Notes under the pieces: generated by a model
The model's input: the letters and a program-made list of their open reading frames with translations, nothing else
What the model was told of the DNA's origin: nothing
The model's database searches: none
Source: Orientallactaga sibirica
Lineage: Eukaryota; Chordata; Mammalia; Rodentia; Dipodidae
Reading direction: 5' to 3'
NCBI GenBank assembly: GCA_036365145.1
Contig: JAEOAD010002327.1
Coordinates: 682,001-746,000 of the forward strand
DNA length: 64,000 nt
Part shown: piece after piece, positions 48,501 to 62,380 of the stretch
Numbering within the stretch: position 1 is the first letter of the stretch
How the letters are laid out: each line of letters begins with the position of its first letter
Program-made: the position numbers and the translations under genes

Positions 48501-51500
48501 CAACAAATTTGCGCAACACAACAGCCTTATTTCGCACAGTACTGTGTTCGGCAATCAAGGCGTTTGTTTTCTAAACAAACTACGTTATAAATCTGGTTAA
48601 TGTACTAAATTGAATTTCTTGTTAGATTACACAAATTAGGAAAGTTTGATCTGTCTGCACTGAAGACTCTTCGGAAGAAAGCAACTCATTTGCACAACAG
48701 AACTGGCTGATTTGACACAGTACTGTGTTCAGCAATGAAGGTGTTTGTTTTCTAAACAAACTAGGTTAGAAATGTGGTTAATCTACTAAATTGTACATCC
48801 TGTTAGATTACACAAACTAGGAAACTTTGATCTTGCTGCACTGAAGAGTCTTCGTAAGAAAGCTACTGATTTTGGGAACAGAACAGCCTTATTTCACACA
48901 GTACTGTGTTCGGCAATGAAGGTGTTTATTATCTAAACAAACTAGGTTAGAAATGTGGTTAATCTACTGAATTGTACATCTTGTTAGATTACATAAACTA
49001 GGAAACTTTAATCTTGCTGTACTGAAGACTCTCCGTAAGAAAGCAACTCATTTGGAGAACAGAACTGGCTTATTTCACACAGTACTGTGTTCAGCAATAA
49101 AGGTGTTTGTTTTCTAAACAAACTACGTTAGAAATGTGGTTAATCTACTAAATTGTACATCTTGTTAGATTACACAAACTAGGAAAGTTTGATCTTGCTG
49201 CACTGAAGACTCTTCCTAAGAAAGCAACTCATTTGTAGAACAGAACTGGCTTACTTCACACAGTACTTTGTTCGGCAATAAAGGAGTTTGTTTTCTAAAC
49301 AAACTACTTTTGAAATGTGGTTAATCTACTAAAGTGTACATCTTGTCAGATTACACAAACTAGGAAAGTTTGATCTTGCTGCACTGAAGACTCTTTGTAA
49401 GAAACCAACTCATTTGGGGAACAGAACAGTCTTATGTATCACAGTACTGTGTTGGGCAATGAAGGCGTTTGTTTTCTAAACAAACTACGTTATAAATCTG
49501 GTTAATCTACTAAATTGAACATCTTGTTAGATTACACAAAGTAGGAAAGTTTGATCTTGCTGCGCTGAAGACTCTTAAAAGAAAGCAACTCATTTGCAGA
49601 ACAGAACTGGCTTATTTGACACAGTACTGTGTTTGGCAATGAAGGTGTTTGTTTTCTAAACAAACTAGGTAAGAAATATGGTTAATCTACTAAGTTGTAC
49701 ATCTTGTTAGATTTCAAAAATTGGAAAATTTGATCTTGCTGCACTGAAGAGTCTTCGTAAGAAAGCAACTGATTTGGAGAACAGAACACCCCTTATTTCA
49801 CACAGTACTGTGTTCGGCAATGAATGGGCTTGTTTTCAAACAAACAACGTTAGAAATGTGTTTAATCTACTAAATTGTATATCTTTTTAGATTACACAAA
49901 CTAGGAAAGTTTGATCTTGCTGCACTGAAGACTCTTCGTAAGAAAGCAACTCATTTGTGGAACAGAACAACGTTATTTCAAACAGTACTGCGTTCGGCAA
50001 TGAAAGTGTTTATTTTCTAAACAATCAACGTTAGAAATGTGGTTAATCTACTAGATTCTACATCTTGTTAGATTACACAAACTAGTAAAGTTTGATCTTG
50101 CTGCACTGAAGACTCTTCGTCAGAAAGCAACTCTGTTGGGGATCAGAACAGGCCTATTTCACACAGTACTGTGTTCGGCAATGAATGGGTTTGTTTTCTA
50201 AACAAACTACTTTAGAAATTAAGTTAATCTATTAAGTTGTACCTCTTGTTAGATTACAAAAACTAGGAAAGTTTGATCTTTCTGCACTGAGGACTCTTTG
50301 TAAGAAAGCAACTCATTTGGGGAACAAAACAACCTTATTTCACACAGTACTGTGTTCGGCAATGAAGGCGTTTGTTTTCGAAGCAAACTACGTTAGAAAT
50401 CTGGTTAATCTACCAAGTTGAACATCTTGTTAGATTACACAAACTAGGGAAGTTTGATCTTGCTGCACTGAAGACTCTTCATAAAAAAGCAACTCATTTG
50501 TAAAACAGAACTAGCTTACTTCACACTGTACTGCATTTGGCAATGAAGATGTTTGTTTGCTAAAGAAACTACGTTAGAAATGTGGTTAATCTACTAAGTT
50601 GTACATCTTTTTAGATTACACAAACTAGGAAAGTTTGATCTTGCGGCAATGAAGACTCTTTGTAAGAAACCAACTCATTTGGAGAACAGAACTGGCTTAT
50701 TTCACACAGTACTGTGTTCGGCAATGAATGGGTTTGTTTTCTAAACAAACTAATTTAGAAATGTGGTTAATCTACTAAATTGTACACCATGTTAGATTAC
50801 AAAAACTAGGAAAGTTTGATCTTTCTGCACTGAAGACTCTTCCTAAGAAAGCAACTCATTTGGGGAACAAAACAGCCTTATTTCACACAGTACTGTGGTC
50901 GGCAATGAAGGCGTTTGTTTTCTAAACAAACTACGTTAGAAATCTGGTTAATCTACTAAGTTGTACATCTTGTTAGATTACACAAACTAGGGAAGTTTGA
51001 TCTTGCTTCACTGAAGACTCTTCATAACACAGCAACTCATTTGTAGAACAGAACTAGCTTAATTCACACAGTACTGCATTCGGCAATGAAGGTGTTTGTT
51101 TTCTAAACAAACTACTTTAGAAATGTGGTTAATCTATGAAGTTCTACATCTTGTTAGATTACACAAACTCGGAAAGTTTGATCTTGATGCACTGAAGACT
51201 CTTCGTAAGAAAGCAACTCATTTGGAGAACAGAACTGGCTTATTTCACACAGTACTGTGTTCGGTAATGAAGATGTTTGTTTTCTAAAAAAACTACGTTA
51301 GAAATGTGGTTAATCTACTAAGTTGTACATCTTGTTCGATTACACAAACTAGGAAAGTTTGATCTTGCTGCAGTGAAGACTCTTGGTAAGAAACAAACTC
51401 ATTTGCAGAACAGAACTGCCTTATGTCACAGAGTACTGTGTTCGGCAATGAAGGCGTTTGTTTTCTAAACAAACTACGTTATAAATCTGGTTAATCTACT

Positions 51501-52965
51501 AAGTTGAACATCTTGTTAGATTACACAAACTAGGAAAGTTTGATCTTGCTGCACTGAAGACTCTTCGTAAGAAAGCAACTCATTTGAAGAAGAGAACTGG
51601 CTTATTTGACACAGTACTGTGTTCGGCAATGAAGGTGTTTGTTTTCTTAACAAACTAGGTTAGAAATGTGGTTAATCTACTAAATTGTACATCTTGTTAG
51701 ATTACACAAACTAGGAAACTTTGATCTTGCTGCACTGAAGAGTCGTCGTTAGAAACCAACTAATTTGGAGAACAGAACTGGCGTATTTCACACAGTAGTG
51801 TGTTCGGTAATGAAGATGTTTGTTTTCTAAAAAAAACTACGTTAGAAATGTGGTTAATCTACTAAACTATACACCATCTTTGATTACACAAACTAAAAAC
51901 GTTTGATCTTGCTGCACTGAAGACTCTTCGTAAGAAAGCAACTCATTTGCGGAACAGAACAGCATTATTTCAAACAGTACTGCGTTCGGCAATGAAGGTG
52001 TTTATTTTCTAAACAAACTACGTTAGAAATGTGGTTAATCTACTAAATTCTACATCTTGTTAGATTACACACACTTGGAAAGTTTGATCTTGCTGCACTG
52101 AAGACTCTTCGTAAGAAAGCAACTCATTTGGAGAACAGAACAGCCTCATTTCACACAGTACTGTGTTCGGCAATGAAGGTGTTTGTTTTCTAAACAAACT
52201 ACGTTATAAATGTGGTTAAACTACTAAGTTGTACATCTTGTTAGATTACACAAACTAGGAAAGTTTGATCTTGCTGCACTGAAGAGTCTTCGGAAGAAAG
52301 CAACGCATTTAATAAATAGAACAGCCTTATTTCACACAGTACTGTGATGGGCAATGAATGGGATTGTTTTCTAAACAAAGTACTTTAGAAATGAAGGTAT
52401 TCTATTAAGGTGTACATCTTGTTAGATTACACAAACTAGGAAAGTTTGATCTTGCTGCACTGAAGACTCTTCGTACCAAAGCAACTCATTTGAAGAAAGG
52501 AACTGGCTTACTTCACACACTACTGCGTTCAGGAATGAAGGTGTTTGTTTTCTAAACAAACTACGTTAGAAATGTGGTTAATCTACTAAGTTGTACATCT
52601 TGTTAGATTACACAAACTAGGAAAGTTTGATCTTGCTGCACTGAAGACTCTTCGTAAGAAAGGAACTGATTTGCGGAACAGAACAGCCTTATGTCACACA
52701 GTACTACGTTCGTCAATGAAGGTGTTTGTTTTCTAAACAAACTACGTTAGAAATGTCGTTAATCTACTAAATTCTACATCTTGTTAGATTACACAAACTA
52801 GGAAAGTTTGATCTTGCTGCACTGAAGACTCTTCGTAAGAAAGGAACTCATTTCGGGAACTGAACACCCTTATTTCACACAGTACTGCGTTCGGCAATGA
52901 AGGTGTTTGTTTTCTAAACAAACCACGTTATAAATGTGGTTAATCTACTAAGTTGTACATCTTGT

Positions 52966-53327
52966 TAGATTACACAAACTAGGAAAGTTTTATCTTGCTG
53001 CACTGAAGAGTCTTCGTAAGAAAGCATCTCATTTGGGGAATAGAACAGCCTTATTTCACACAGTACTGTGTTCGGCAATGAATGGGTTTGTTTTCTAAAC
53101 AAACTACTTTAGAAATGAAGGTAGTCTATTAAGTTGTACATCTTGTTAGATTACAAAAACTAGGAAAGTTTGATCTTGCTGCCCTGAAGACTCTTCTCAA
53201 GAAAGCAACTGATTTCGGGAACAGAACAGCCTTATTTCACACAGTACTGTGTTCGCAAATGAAGGCGTTTGTTTTCTAAACAAACTACGTTAGAAATGTG
53301 GTTAATCTACTAAGTTGTACATCTTGT
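52966..53327 (-). repeat. Representative C-B monomer pair, right arm
   Basis: On the minus strand a C monomer (plus-strand ttctcaagaaagcaactgat, gctgccctgaag; 53147-53327) is followed by a B monomer (plus-strand gaatgggtttg, gaaatgaaggtagtctatt; 52966-53146), the same adjacency and order as in the left arm. B monomers recur in the right arm at about 55293, 56197, 57650, 59278, 60183, 61447, 62174 and 62897, several of them with a C partner. Confidence 0.83.
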
Positions 53328-56300
53328 TAGATTACACAAACTAGGAAAGTTTGATCTTGCTGCACATAAGAATCTTCGTAAGAAAGCAACTCATTTGGGG
53401 AACAGAACAGCCTTATTTCACACAGTACTGTGTTCGGCAATGAATGGGTTTGTTTTCTAAACAAACTACGTTAGAAATGTGGTTAATCTACTAAGTTGCA
53501 CATCTTGTTAGATTACACAAACTAGGAAAGTTTGATCTTGCTGCACTGAAGACTCCTCGTAAGAAAGCAACTCATTTGTAGAACAGAACTAGCTTACTTC
53601 ACACAGTACTGCATTCGGCAATGAAAGTGTTTGTTTTCTAAACAAACTACGTTAGAAATCTGGTTAAGCTACTAAGTTGTACATCTTGTTAGATTACACA
53701 AACTGGGAAAGTTTGATCTTGCTGCACTGAAGACTCTTCGAAAGAAAGCAACTCATTTGCGGAACAGAACAGCCTTATTTCACACAGTACTGCGTTCGGA
53801 AATGAAGGTGTTTTTTTTCTAAACAAACTACGTTAGAAAAATGTGGTTAATCTACTAAATTCTACATCTTGTTAGATTACACAAACTAGGAAAGTTTGAT
53901 CTTGCTGCCCTGAAGACTCTTCTCAAGAAAGCAACTGATTTCGGGAACAGAACAGCCTTATTTCACACAGTACTGTGTTCGGCAATGAAGGCGTTTGTTT
54001 TCTAAACTAACTACGTTAGAAATGTGGTTAATCTACTAAGTTGTACATCTTGTTAGATTACAAAAAGTAGGAAAGTTTGATCTTGCTGCCCTGAAGACTC
54101 TTCTCAAGAAAGCAAATGATTTCGGGAACAGAACAGCCTTATTTCACACAGTACAGTGTTCGGCCATGAAGGCGTTTGTTTTCTAAACTAACTACGTTAG
54201 AAATGTGGTTAATCTAATAAGTTGTACATCTTGTTAGATTACACAAACTAGGAATGTTTGATCTTGCTGCATTGAAGACTCTTCGTAAGAAAGCAACTCA
54301 TTTGGAGAACAGAATAGCCTTATTTCACACAGTACTGTGTTCGGCAATGAAGGCGTTTGTTTTCTAAACAAACTACGTTAGAAATGTGGTTAATCTACTA
54401 AGATGTACATCTTGTAAGATTACACAAACTAGGAAAGTTTGATCTTGCTGCACTGAAGACTCTTCGTATGAAAGCAACTCATTTGTAGAACAGAACTAGC
54501 TTACTTCACACAGTACTGCATTCGACAATGAAGGTGTTTGTTTTCTAAACAAACTACGTTAGAAATGTGGTTAATCTACTAAATTGTACATCGTGTTAGA
54601 TTACACAAACTAGGAAAGTTTGATCTTGCTGCACTGAATACTCTTCGTAAGAAAGCAACTCATTTGGGGAACAGAACAGCCTTATTTCACACAGTACTGT
54701 GTTCGGCAATGAAGGTGTTTGTTTTCTAAACAAACTAGGTTAGAACTGTGGTTAATCTACTAAGTTGTACATCTTGTTAGATTACACAAACTAGGAAAGA
54801 TTGATCTTGCTGCACTGAAGACTCTTCGTAAGAAAGCAACTCATTTGGAGAACAGAATAGCCTTATTTCACATAGTACTGTGTTCGGCAATGAAGGTGTT
54901 TGTTTTCTAAACAAACTACCTTATAAATATGGTGAATCTACTAAGTTGTACATCTTGTTAGATTACACAAACTAGGAAAGTTTGATCTTGCTGCACTGAA
55001 GACTCTTCGTAAGAAAGCAACTCATTTGGAGAACAGAATAGCCTTATTTCACATAGTACTGTGTTCGGCAATGAAGGTGTTTGTTTTCTAAACAAAGTAC
55101 GTTATAAATGTGGTTAATCTACTAAATTGTACATCTTGTTAGATTACACAAACTAGGAAAGTTTGATCTTGCTGCACTGAAGAGTCTTCGTAAGAAACCA
55201 ACTCATTTGGGGAACAGCACAGCCTTATTTCACACAGTACTGTGTTCGGCAATGAATGGGTTTGTTTTCTAAACAAAGTACTTTAGAAATGAAGGTAGTC
55301 TATTAAGTTGTACATCTTGTTAGATTACAAAAACTAGGAAAGTTTGATCTTGCTGTCCTGAAGACTCTTCTCAAGAAAGCAACTGATTTCGGGAACAGAA
55401 CAGCCTTATTTCACACAGTACTGTGTTCGGCAATGAAGGCGTTTGTTTTCTAAACAAACTACGTTAGAAATGTTGTTACTCTACTAAGTTGTACATCTTG
55501 TTAGATTACACAAACTAGGAAAGTTTGATCTTGCTGCACTGAAGACTCTTCGTAAGAAAGCAACTCATTTGGAGAACAGAATAGCCTTATTTCCCACAGT
55601 ATTGTGTTCGGCAATGAAGGTGTTTGTTTTCTAAACAAACTACGTTAGAAATGTGGTTAATCTATTAATTTGTACATCTCGTTAGATTATACAAACTAGG
55701 AGAGTTTGATCTTGCTGCACTGAAGACTATTCGTAAGAAAGCAACTCATTTGCGGAACAGAACAGCCTTATTTCACACAGTACTGCGTTCGCCAATGAAG
55801 GTGTTTGTTTTCTAAACAAACTACGTTAGAAATGCGGTTAATCTACTAAATTGTACATCTTGTAAGATTACACAAACTAGGAAAGTTTGATCTTGCTGCA
55901 CTGAAGACTCTTCGTAAGAAAGGAACTCATTTGCGGAACAGAGTAGCCTTATTTCACATAGTACTGTGTTCGGCAATGAAGGTGTTTGTTTTCTAAACAA
56001 ACTACGTTATAAATATGGTTAATCTACTAAGTTGTACATCTTCTTAGATTACACAAACTAGGAAAGTTTGATCTTGCTGCACTGAAGAGTCTTCGTAAGA
56101 AAACCAACTCATTTGGGAACAGAACAGCCTTATTTCACACAGTACTGTGTTCGGCAATGAATGGGTTTGTTTTCTAAACAAACTATTTTAGAAATGAAGG
56201 TAGTCTATTAAGTTGTACATCTTGTTAGATTACAAAAACTAGGAAAGTTTGATTTTGCTTCCCTCAAGACTCTTCTCAAGAAAGCAACTGATTTCAGGAA

Positions 56301-59300
56301 CAGAACAGCCTTATTTCACACAGTACTGTGTTGGCAATGAAAGGTGTTTGTTTTCTAAACAAACTACGTTAGAAATGTGCTCAATCTACTAAGTTGTACA
56401 TCTTGTTAGATTACACAAACTAGGAAAGTTTGATCTTGCTGCACTGAAGACTCTTCGTAAGAAAGCAACTCAATTGGGGAATAGAACAGCCTTATTTCAC
56501 ACAGTACTGTGTTCGGCAATGAAGGCGTTTGTTTTCTTAACAAACTACGTGAGAAATGTGGTTAATCTACTAAGTTGTACATCTTGTTAGATTACACAAA
56601 CTAGGAAAGTTTGATCTTGCTGCACTGAAGACTCTTCGTAAGAAAGCAACTCATTTTGGGGAACAGAACAGCCTTATTTCACACAGTACTGTACTTGTTC
56701 GGCAATGAAGGTGTTTGTTTTCTAAACAAACTACGTTAGAAATGTGGTTATTCTACTAAGTTGTACATCTTGTTAGATTACACAAACTAGGAAAGTTTGA
56801 TCTTGCTGCACTGAAGACTCTTCGTAAGAAAGCAACTCATTTGGGCAACAGAACAGCCTTATTTCACACAGTACTGCATTGGGCAATGAAGGTTTTGTTT
56901 TCTAAACAAACTACGTTAGAAATGTGGTTAATCTACTAAATTGTACATCTTGTTAGATTACACAAACTAGGAAAGTTTGATCTTGCTGCACTGAAGACTC
57001 TTCGTAAGAAAGCAACTCATTTGGGTATCAGAACAGGCTTATTTCACACAGTACTGTGTTCGGCAATGAAGGGGTTTGTTTTCTAAACAAACTACGTTAG
57101 AAATGTGGTTAATCTACTAAGTTGTACATCTTGTTAGATTACACAAACTAGGAAATGTTTGATCTTGCTGCACTGAAGACTCTTCGTAAGAAAGCAACTC
57201 ATTTGGGGATCAGAACAGGCTTATTTCACACAGTACTGTGTTCGGCAATGAAGGTGTTTGTTTTCTAAACAAACTACGTTAGAAATGTTGTTAATCTGCT
57301 AAGTTGTACATCTTGTTAGATTACACAAACCAGGAAAGTTTGATCTTGCTGCACTGAAGACTCTTCGTAAGAAAGCAACTCATTTGGAGAACAGAATAGC
57401 CTTATTTCACATAGTACTGTGTTCGGCAATGAAGGTGTTTGTTTTCCTAAACAAACTACGTTATAAATGTGGTTAATCTACTAAGTTGTACATCTTGTTA
57501 GATTACACAAACTAGGAAAGTTTGATCTTGATGCACTGAAGAGTCTTCGTAAGAAACCAACTCATTTGGGGAACAGCACTGCCTTATTTCACACAGTACT
57601 GTGTTCTGCAATGAATGGGTGTTTGTTTTCAAAACAAACTATTTTAGAAATGAAGGTTAGTCTATTAAATTGTACATCTTGTTAGATTACAAAAACTAGG
57701 AAAGTTTGATCTTGCTGCCCTGAAGACCCTTCTCAAGCAAGCAACTGATTTGGGAACAGAACAGCCTTATTTCACACAGTATTGTGTTCGGCAATGAATG
57801 CGTTTGTTTTCTAAACAAACTACGTTATAAATGTGGTTAATCTACTAAGTTGTACATCTTGTTAGATTACACAAACTAGGAAAGTTTGATCTTGCTGCAT
57901 TGAAGACTCTTCGTAAGAAAGCAACTCATTTGGAGAACAGAACAGCCTTATTTCACACAGTACTGCATTCGGCAATGAAGGTGTTTGTTTTCTAAACAAA
58001 CTACGTTAGAAATGTGTTAATCTACTAAGTTGTACATCTTGTAAGAATACACAAACTAGGAAAGTTTGATCTTGCTGCGCTGAAGACTCTTCGTAAGAAA
58101 GCAACTCATTTGTAGAACAGAACTAGCTTACTTCACACCGTACTGCATTCGCCAATGAAGGTGTTTGTTTTCTAAACAAACTACGTTAGAAATGTGGTTA
58201 ATCTACTAAATTGTACATCTTGTTACATTACACAAACTAGGAAAGTTTCATCTTGCTGCACTGAAGACTCTTCGTAAGAAAGCAACTAATTTGGGGAACA
58301 GAACAGCCTTATTTCACACAGTACTATGTTCGGCAATGAAGGCGTTTGTTTTCTAAACAAACTACGTTAGAAATGTGGTTAATCTATTAAGTTGTACATC
58401 TTGTTTGATTATACAAACTAGGAATGTTTGATCTTGCTGCACTGAAGACTCTTCTTAAGAAAGCAACTCATTTGCGGAACAGAACAGCCTTATTTCACAC
58501 AGTACTGCGTTCGGCAATGAAGGTGTTTGTTTTCTAAACAAACTACGTTAGAAATGTGGTTATTCTACTAAATTCTACATCTTGTTAGATTACACAAACT
58601 AGGAAAGTTTGATCTTGCTGCACTGAAGACTCTTCGTAAGAAAGCAACTCATTTGCGCAACAGAACAGCCTTATTTCACACAGTACTGCGTTCGGCAATG
58701 AAGGTTTTGTTTTCTAAACAAACTACGATAGAAATGTGGTTAATCTACTAAGTTGTACATCTTGTTAGATTACACAAACTAGGAAAGTTTGATCTTGCTG
58801 CACTGAAGACTCTTCGTAAGAAAGCAACTCATTTGGGGATCAGAACAGGCTTATTTCACACAGTACTATGTTCGGCAATATAGGCGTTTGTTTTCTATAC
58901 AAACTACGTTAGAAATGTGGATAATCTACTAAATTGTACATCTTGTTAGATTACACAAACTAGGAAAGTTTGATCTTTCTGCACTGAAGACTATTCGTAA
59001 GAAAGCAACTCATTTGGAGAACAGAATAGCCTTATTTCACATAGTACTGTGTTCGGCAATGAAGGTGTTTGTTTTCTAAACAAACTACGTTATAAATGTG
59101 GTTAATCTACTAAGTTGTACATCTTGTTAGATTACACAAACTGGGAAAGTTTGATCTTGCTGCACTGAAGAGTCTTCGTAATAAACCAACTCATTTGGGG
59201 AACAGCACAGCCTTATTTCACACAGTACTGTGTTCGGCAATGAATGGGTTTGTTTTCTAAACAAAGTACTTTAGAAATGAAGGTAGTGTATAAAGTTGTA

Positions 59301-60933
59301 CATCTTGTTAGGTTACACAAACTAGGAACGTTTGATCTTGCTGCACTGAAGAGTCTTCGTAAGAAAGCAACTCATTTGGGGAACAGAACAGCCTTATTTC
59401 ACACAGTACTGTGTTTGGCAATGAAGGCGTTTGTTTTCTAAACAAACTACGTTAGAAATGTGGTTAATCTACTAAGTTGTACATCTTGTAAGATTACACA
59501 AACTAGGAAAGTTTGATCTTGCTGCACTGAAGACTCTTCGTAAGAAAGCAACTCATTTGCGGAACAGAACAGCCTTATTTCACACAGTACTGCATTTGGC
59601 AATGAAGGTGTTTGTTTTCTAAACAAACTACGTTAGAAATGTGGTTAATCTACTAAGTTGTACATCTTGTTAGATTACACAAACTAGGAAAGTTTGAACT
59701 TGCTGCACTGAAGACTCTTCGTAAGAAAGGAACTCATTTGCGGAACAGAACAGCCTTATTTCACACAGTACTGCGTTCGGCAATGAAGGTGTTTGTTTTC
59801 TAAACAAACTACGTTAGAAATGTGGTTATTCTACTAAATTCTACATCTTGTTAGATTACACAAACTAGGAAAGTTTGATCTTGCTGCACTGAAGACTCTT
59901 CGTAAGAAAGCAACTCATTTGCGGAACAGAACAGCCTCATTTCACACAGTACTGCGTTCGGCAATGAAGGTTTTGTTTTCTAAACAAACTACGTTAGAAA
60001 TGTGGTTAATCTACTAAGTTGTATATCTTGTTAGATTACACAAACTAGGAAAGTTTGATCTTGCTGCACTGAAGACTCTTCGTAAGAAAGCAACTCATTT
60101 GGGGATCAGAACAGGCTTATTTCACACAGTACTGTGTTCGGCAATGAAGGGGTTTGTTTTCTAAACAAAGTACTTTAGAAATGAAGGTAGTCTATTAAGT
60201 TGTACATCTTGTTAGATTTCAAAAACTAGGAAAGTTTGATCTTGCTGCCCTGAAGACTCTTCTCAAGAAAGCAACTGATTTCGGGAACATAACAGCCTTA
60301 TTTCACACAGTACTGTGTTCGGTAATGAAGGCGTTTGTTTTCTAAACAAACTACGTTAGAAATGTGGTTAATCTACTAAATTGTACATCTTGTTAGATTA
60401 CACAAACTAGGAAAGTTTGATCTTGCTGCATTGAAGACTCTTCGTAAGAAATCAACTCATTTGGAGAACAGAATATCCTTATTTCACACAGTACTGTGTT
60501 CGGCAATGAAGGCGTTTGTTTTCTAAACAAACTACGTTAGAAATGTGGTTAATCTACTAAGTTGTACATCTTGTAAGATTACACAAACTAGGAAAGTTTG
60601 ATCTTGCTGCACTGAAGACTCTTCGTAAGAAAGAAACTCATTTGCGCAACAGAACAGCCTTATTTCACACAGTACTGCGTTCGGCAATGAAGGTTTTGTT
60701 TTCTAAACTAACTACGTTAGAAATGTGGTTAATCTACTAAATTCTACATCTTGTTAGATTACACAAACTAGGAAAGTTTGATCTTGCTGCATTGAAGAAT
60801 CTTCGTAAGAAAGCCACTCATTTGGGGATCAGAACAGGCTTATTTCACACAGTACTGTGTTCGGCAATGAAGGGGTTTGTTTTCTGAACAAACTACGTTA
60901 GAAATGTGGTTAATCTACTAAGTTGTACATCTT

Positions 60934-62380
60934 GTTAGATTACACAAACTAGGAATGTTTGATCTTGCTGCAATGAAGACTCTTCGTAAGAAAGCAATTC
61001 ATTTGGGCATCAGAAAGGCTTATTTCACACAGTACTGTGTTCGGAAATGAAGGCGTTTGTTTTCTAAACAAACTACGTTAGAAATGTGGTTGATCTACTA
61101 AGTTGTACATCTTGTTAGATTACACAAACCAGGAAAGTTTGATCTTGCTGCACTGAAGACTCTTCGTAAGATAGCAACTCATTTGGAGAACAGAATAGCC
61201 TTATTTCACATAGTACTGAGTTCGGCAATGAAGGTGTTTGTTTTCTAAACAAACTACGTTATAAATGTGGTTAATCTACTAAGTTGTACATCTTGTTAGA
61301 TTACACAAACTAGGAAAATTTGATCTTGCTGCACTGAACAGTCTTCGTGAGAAACGAACTCATTTGGGGAACAGAACAGCCTTATTTCACACAGTACTGT
61401 GTTCGGCAATGAATGGGTTTGTTTTCTAAACAAACTACTTTAGAAATGAAGGTAGTCTATTAAGTTGTACATCTTGTTAGATTACACAAACTAGGAAAGT
61501 AGCATCTTGCTGCACTGAAGACTCTTCGTAAGAAAGCATCTCATTTGGGGAACAGTACAGCCTTATTTCACACAGTACTGTGTTCGGCAATGAAGGCGTT
61601 TGTTTTTTAAACAAACTGCGTTAGAAATGTGGTTAATGTACTAAGTTGTACATCTTGTTAGATTATACAATCTAGGAAAGTTTGATCTTGCTGCACTGAA
61701 GACTCTTCGTAAGAAAGCAACTCATTTGGGGATCAGAACAGGCTTATTTCACACAGTACTTCGTTCGGCAATGAAGGTGTTTGTTTTCTAAACAAACTAC
61801 GTTAGAAATGTGGTTAATCTAGTAAATTCTACATCTTGTTAGATTACACAAACTAGGAAAGTTTGATCTTGCTGCACTGAAGACTCTTCGTAGGAAAGCA
61901 ACTCATTTGGACAACAGAATAGCCTTATTTCACATAGTACTGTGTTCGGCAATGAAGGTGTTTGTTTTCTAAACAAACTACATTTTAAATGTGGTTAATC
62001 TACTAAATTGTACATCTTGTTAGATTACACAAACTAGGAAAGTTTCATCTTGCTGCACTGAAGAGTCTTCGTAAGAAAACACCTCATTTGGGGAATAGCA
62101 CAGCCTTATTTCACAAAGTACTGTGTTCGGCAATGAATGGGTTTGTTTTCAAATCAAACTATTTTAGAAATGAAGGTAGTCTATTAAGTTGTACATCTTG
62201 TTAGATTACAAAAACTAGGAAAGTTTGATCTTGCTGCCCTGAAGACTCTTCTCAAGAAAGGAACTGATTTCGGGAACAGAACAGCCTTATTTCACACAGT
62301 ACTGTGTTCGGCAATGAAGGCGTTTGTTTTCTAAACAAACTACGTTAGAAATGTGCTTAATCTACTAAGTTGTACATCTT
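60934..62380 (-). repeat. Eight-monomer period, copy 1
   Basis: Shares private variants with 62381-63330 at 1447-1448 bp spacing (8 monomers): cttcgtgagaaac at about 61344 and 62792, aaagtagcatcttgc at about 61496 and 62944, aacaaactgcgttag at about 61609 and 63057, and aatctagtaaattctac at about 61817 and 63265. The last three monomers of the unit do not recur in copy 2. Confidence 0.78.

Larger units (their letters stand above)
35659..52965 (-). repeat. Diverged monomers next to the strand switch, right side
   Basis: About 95 monomers in reverse orientation, in register but heavily substituted. Only local order repeats were seen: a duplicated dimer at 40.7-41.4 kb; a near-identical monomer with cacattacagcattcgg at about 42960 and 48175 (29 monomers apart once the 34-bp deletion is counted); gtttattttctaaacaatca monomers at about 47475 and 50005; and acaccatgttag monomers at 45029, 47346 and 50789. 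Otherwise no unit recurs in full. Confidence 0.8.

Noticed and set aside
38285..59441. Recurring open reading frames of 60-96 codons, mostly on the plus strand of the right arm, with near-identical products
   Set aside because: Each is one monomer read through by chance. 181 is 3 x 60 + 1, so the frame shifts at every monomer and no frame can run on; stops (ctaaac to taa) fall at the same monomer site; substitutions among copies show no codon-position bias visible by eye; no start context, codon usage or domain supports a gene.
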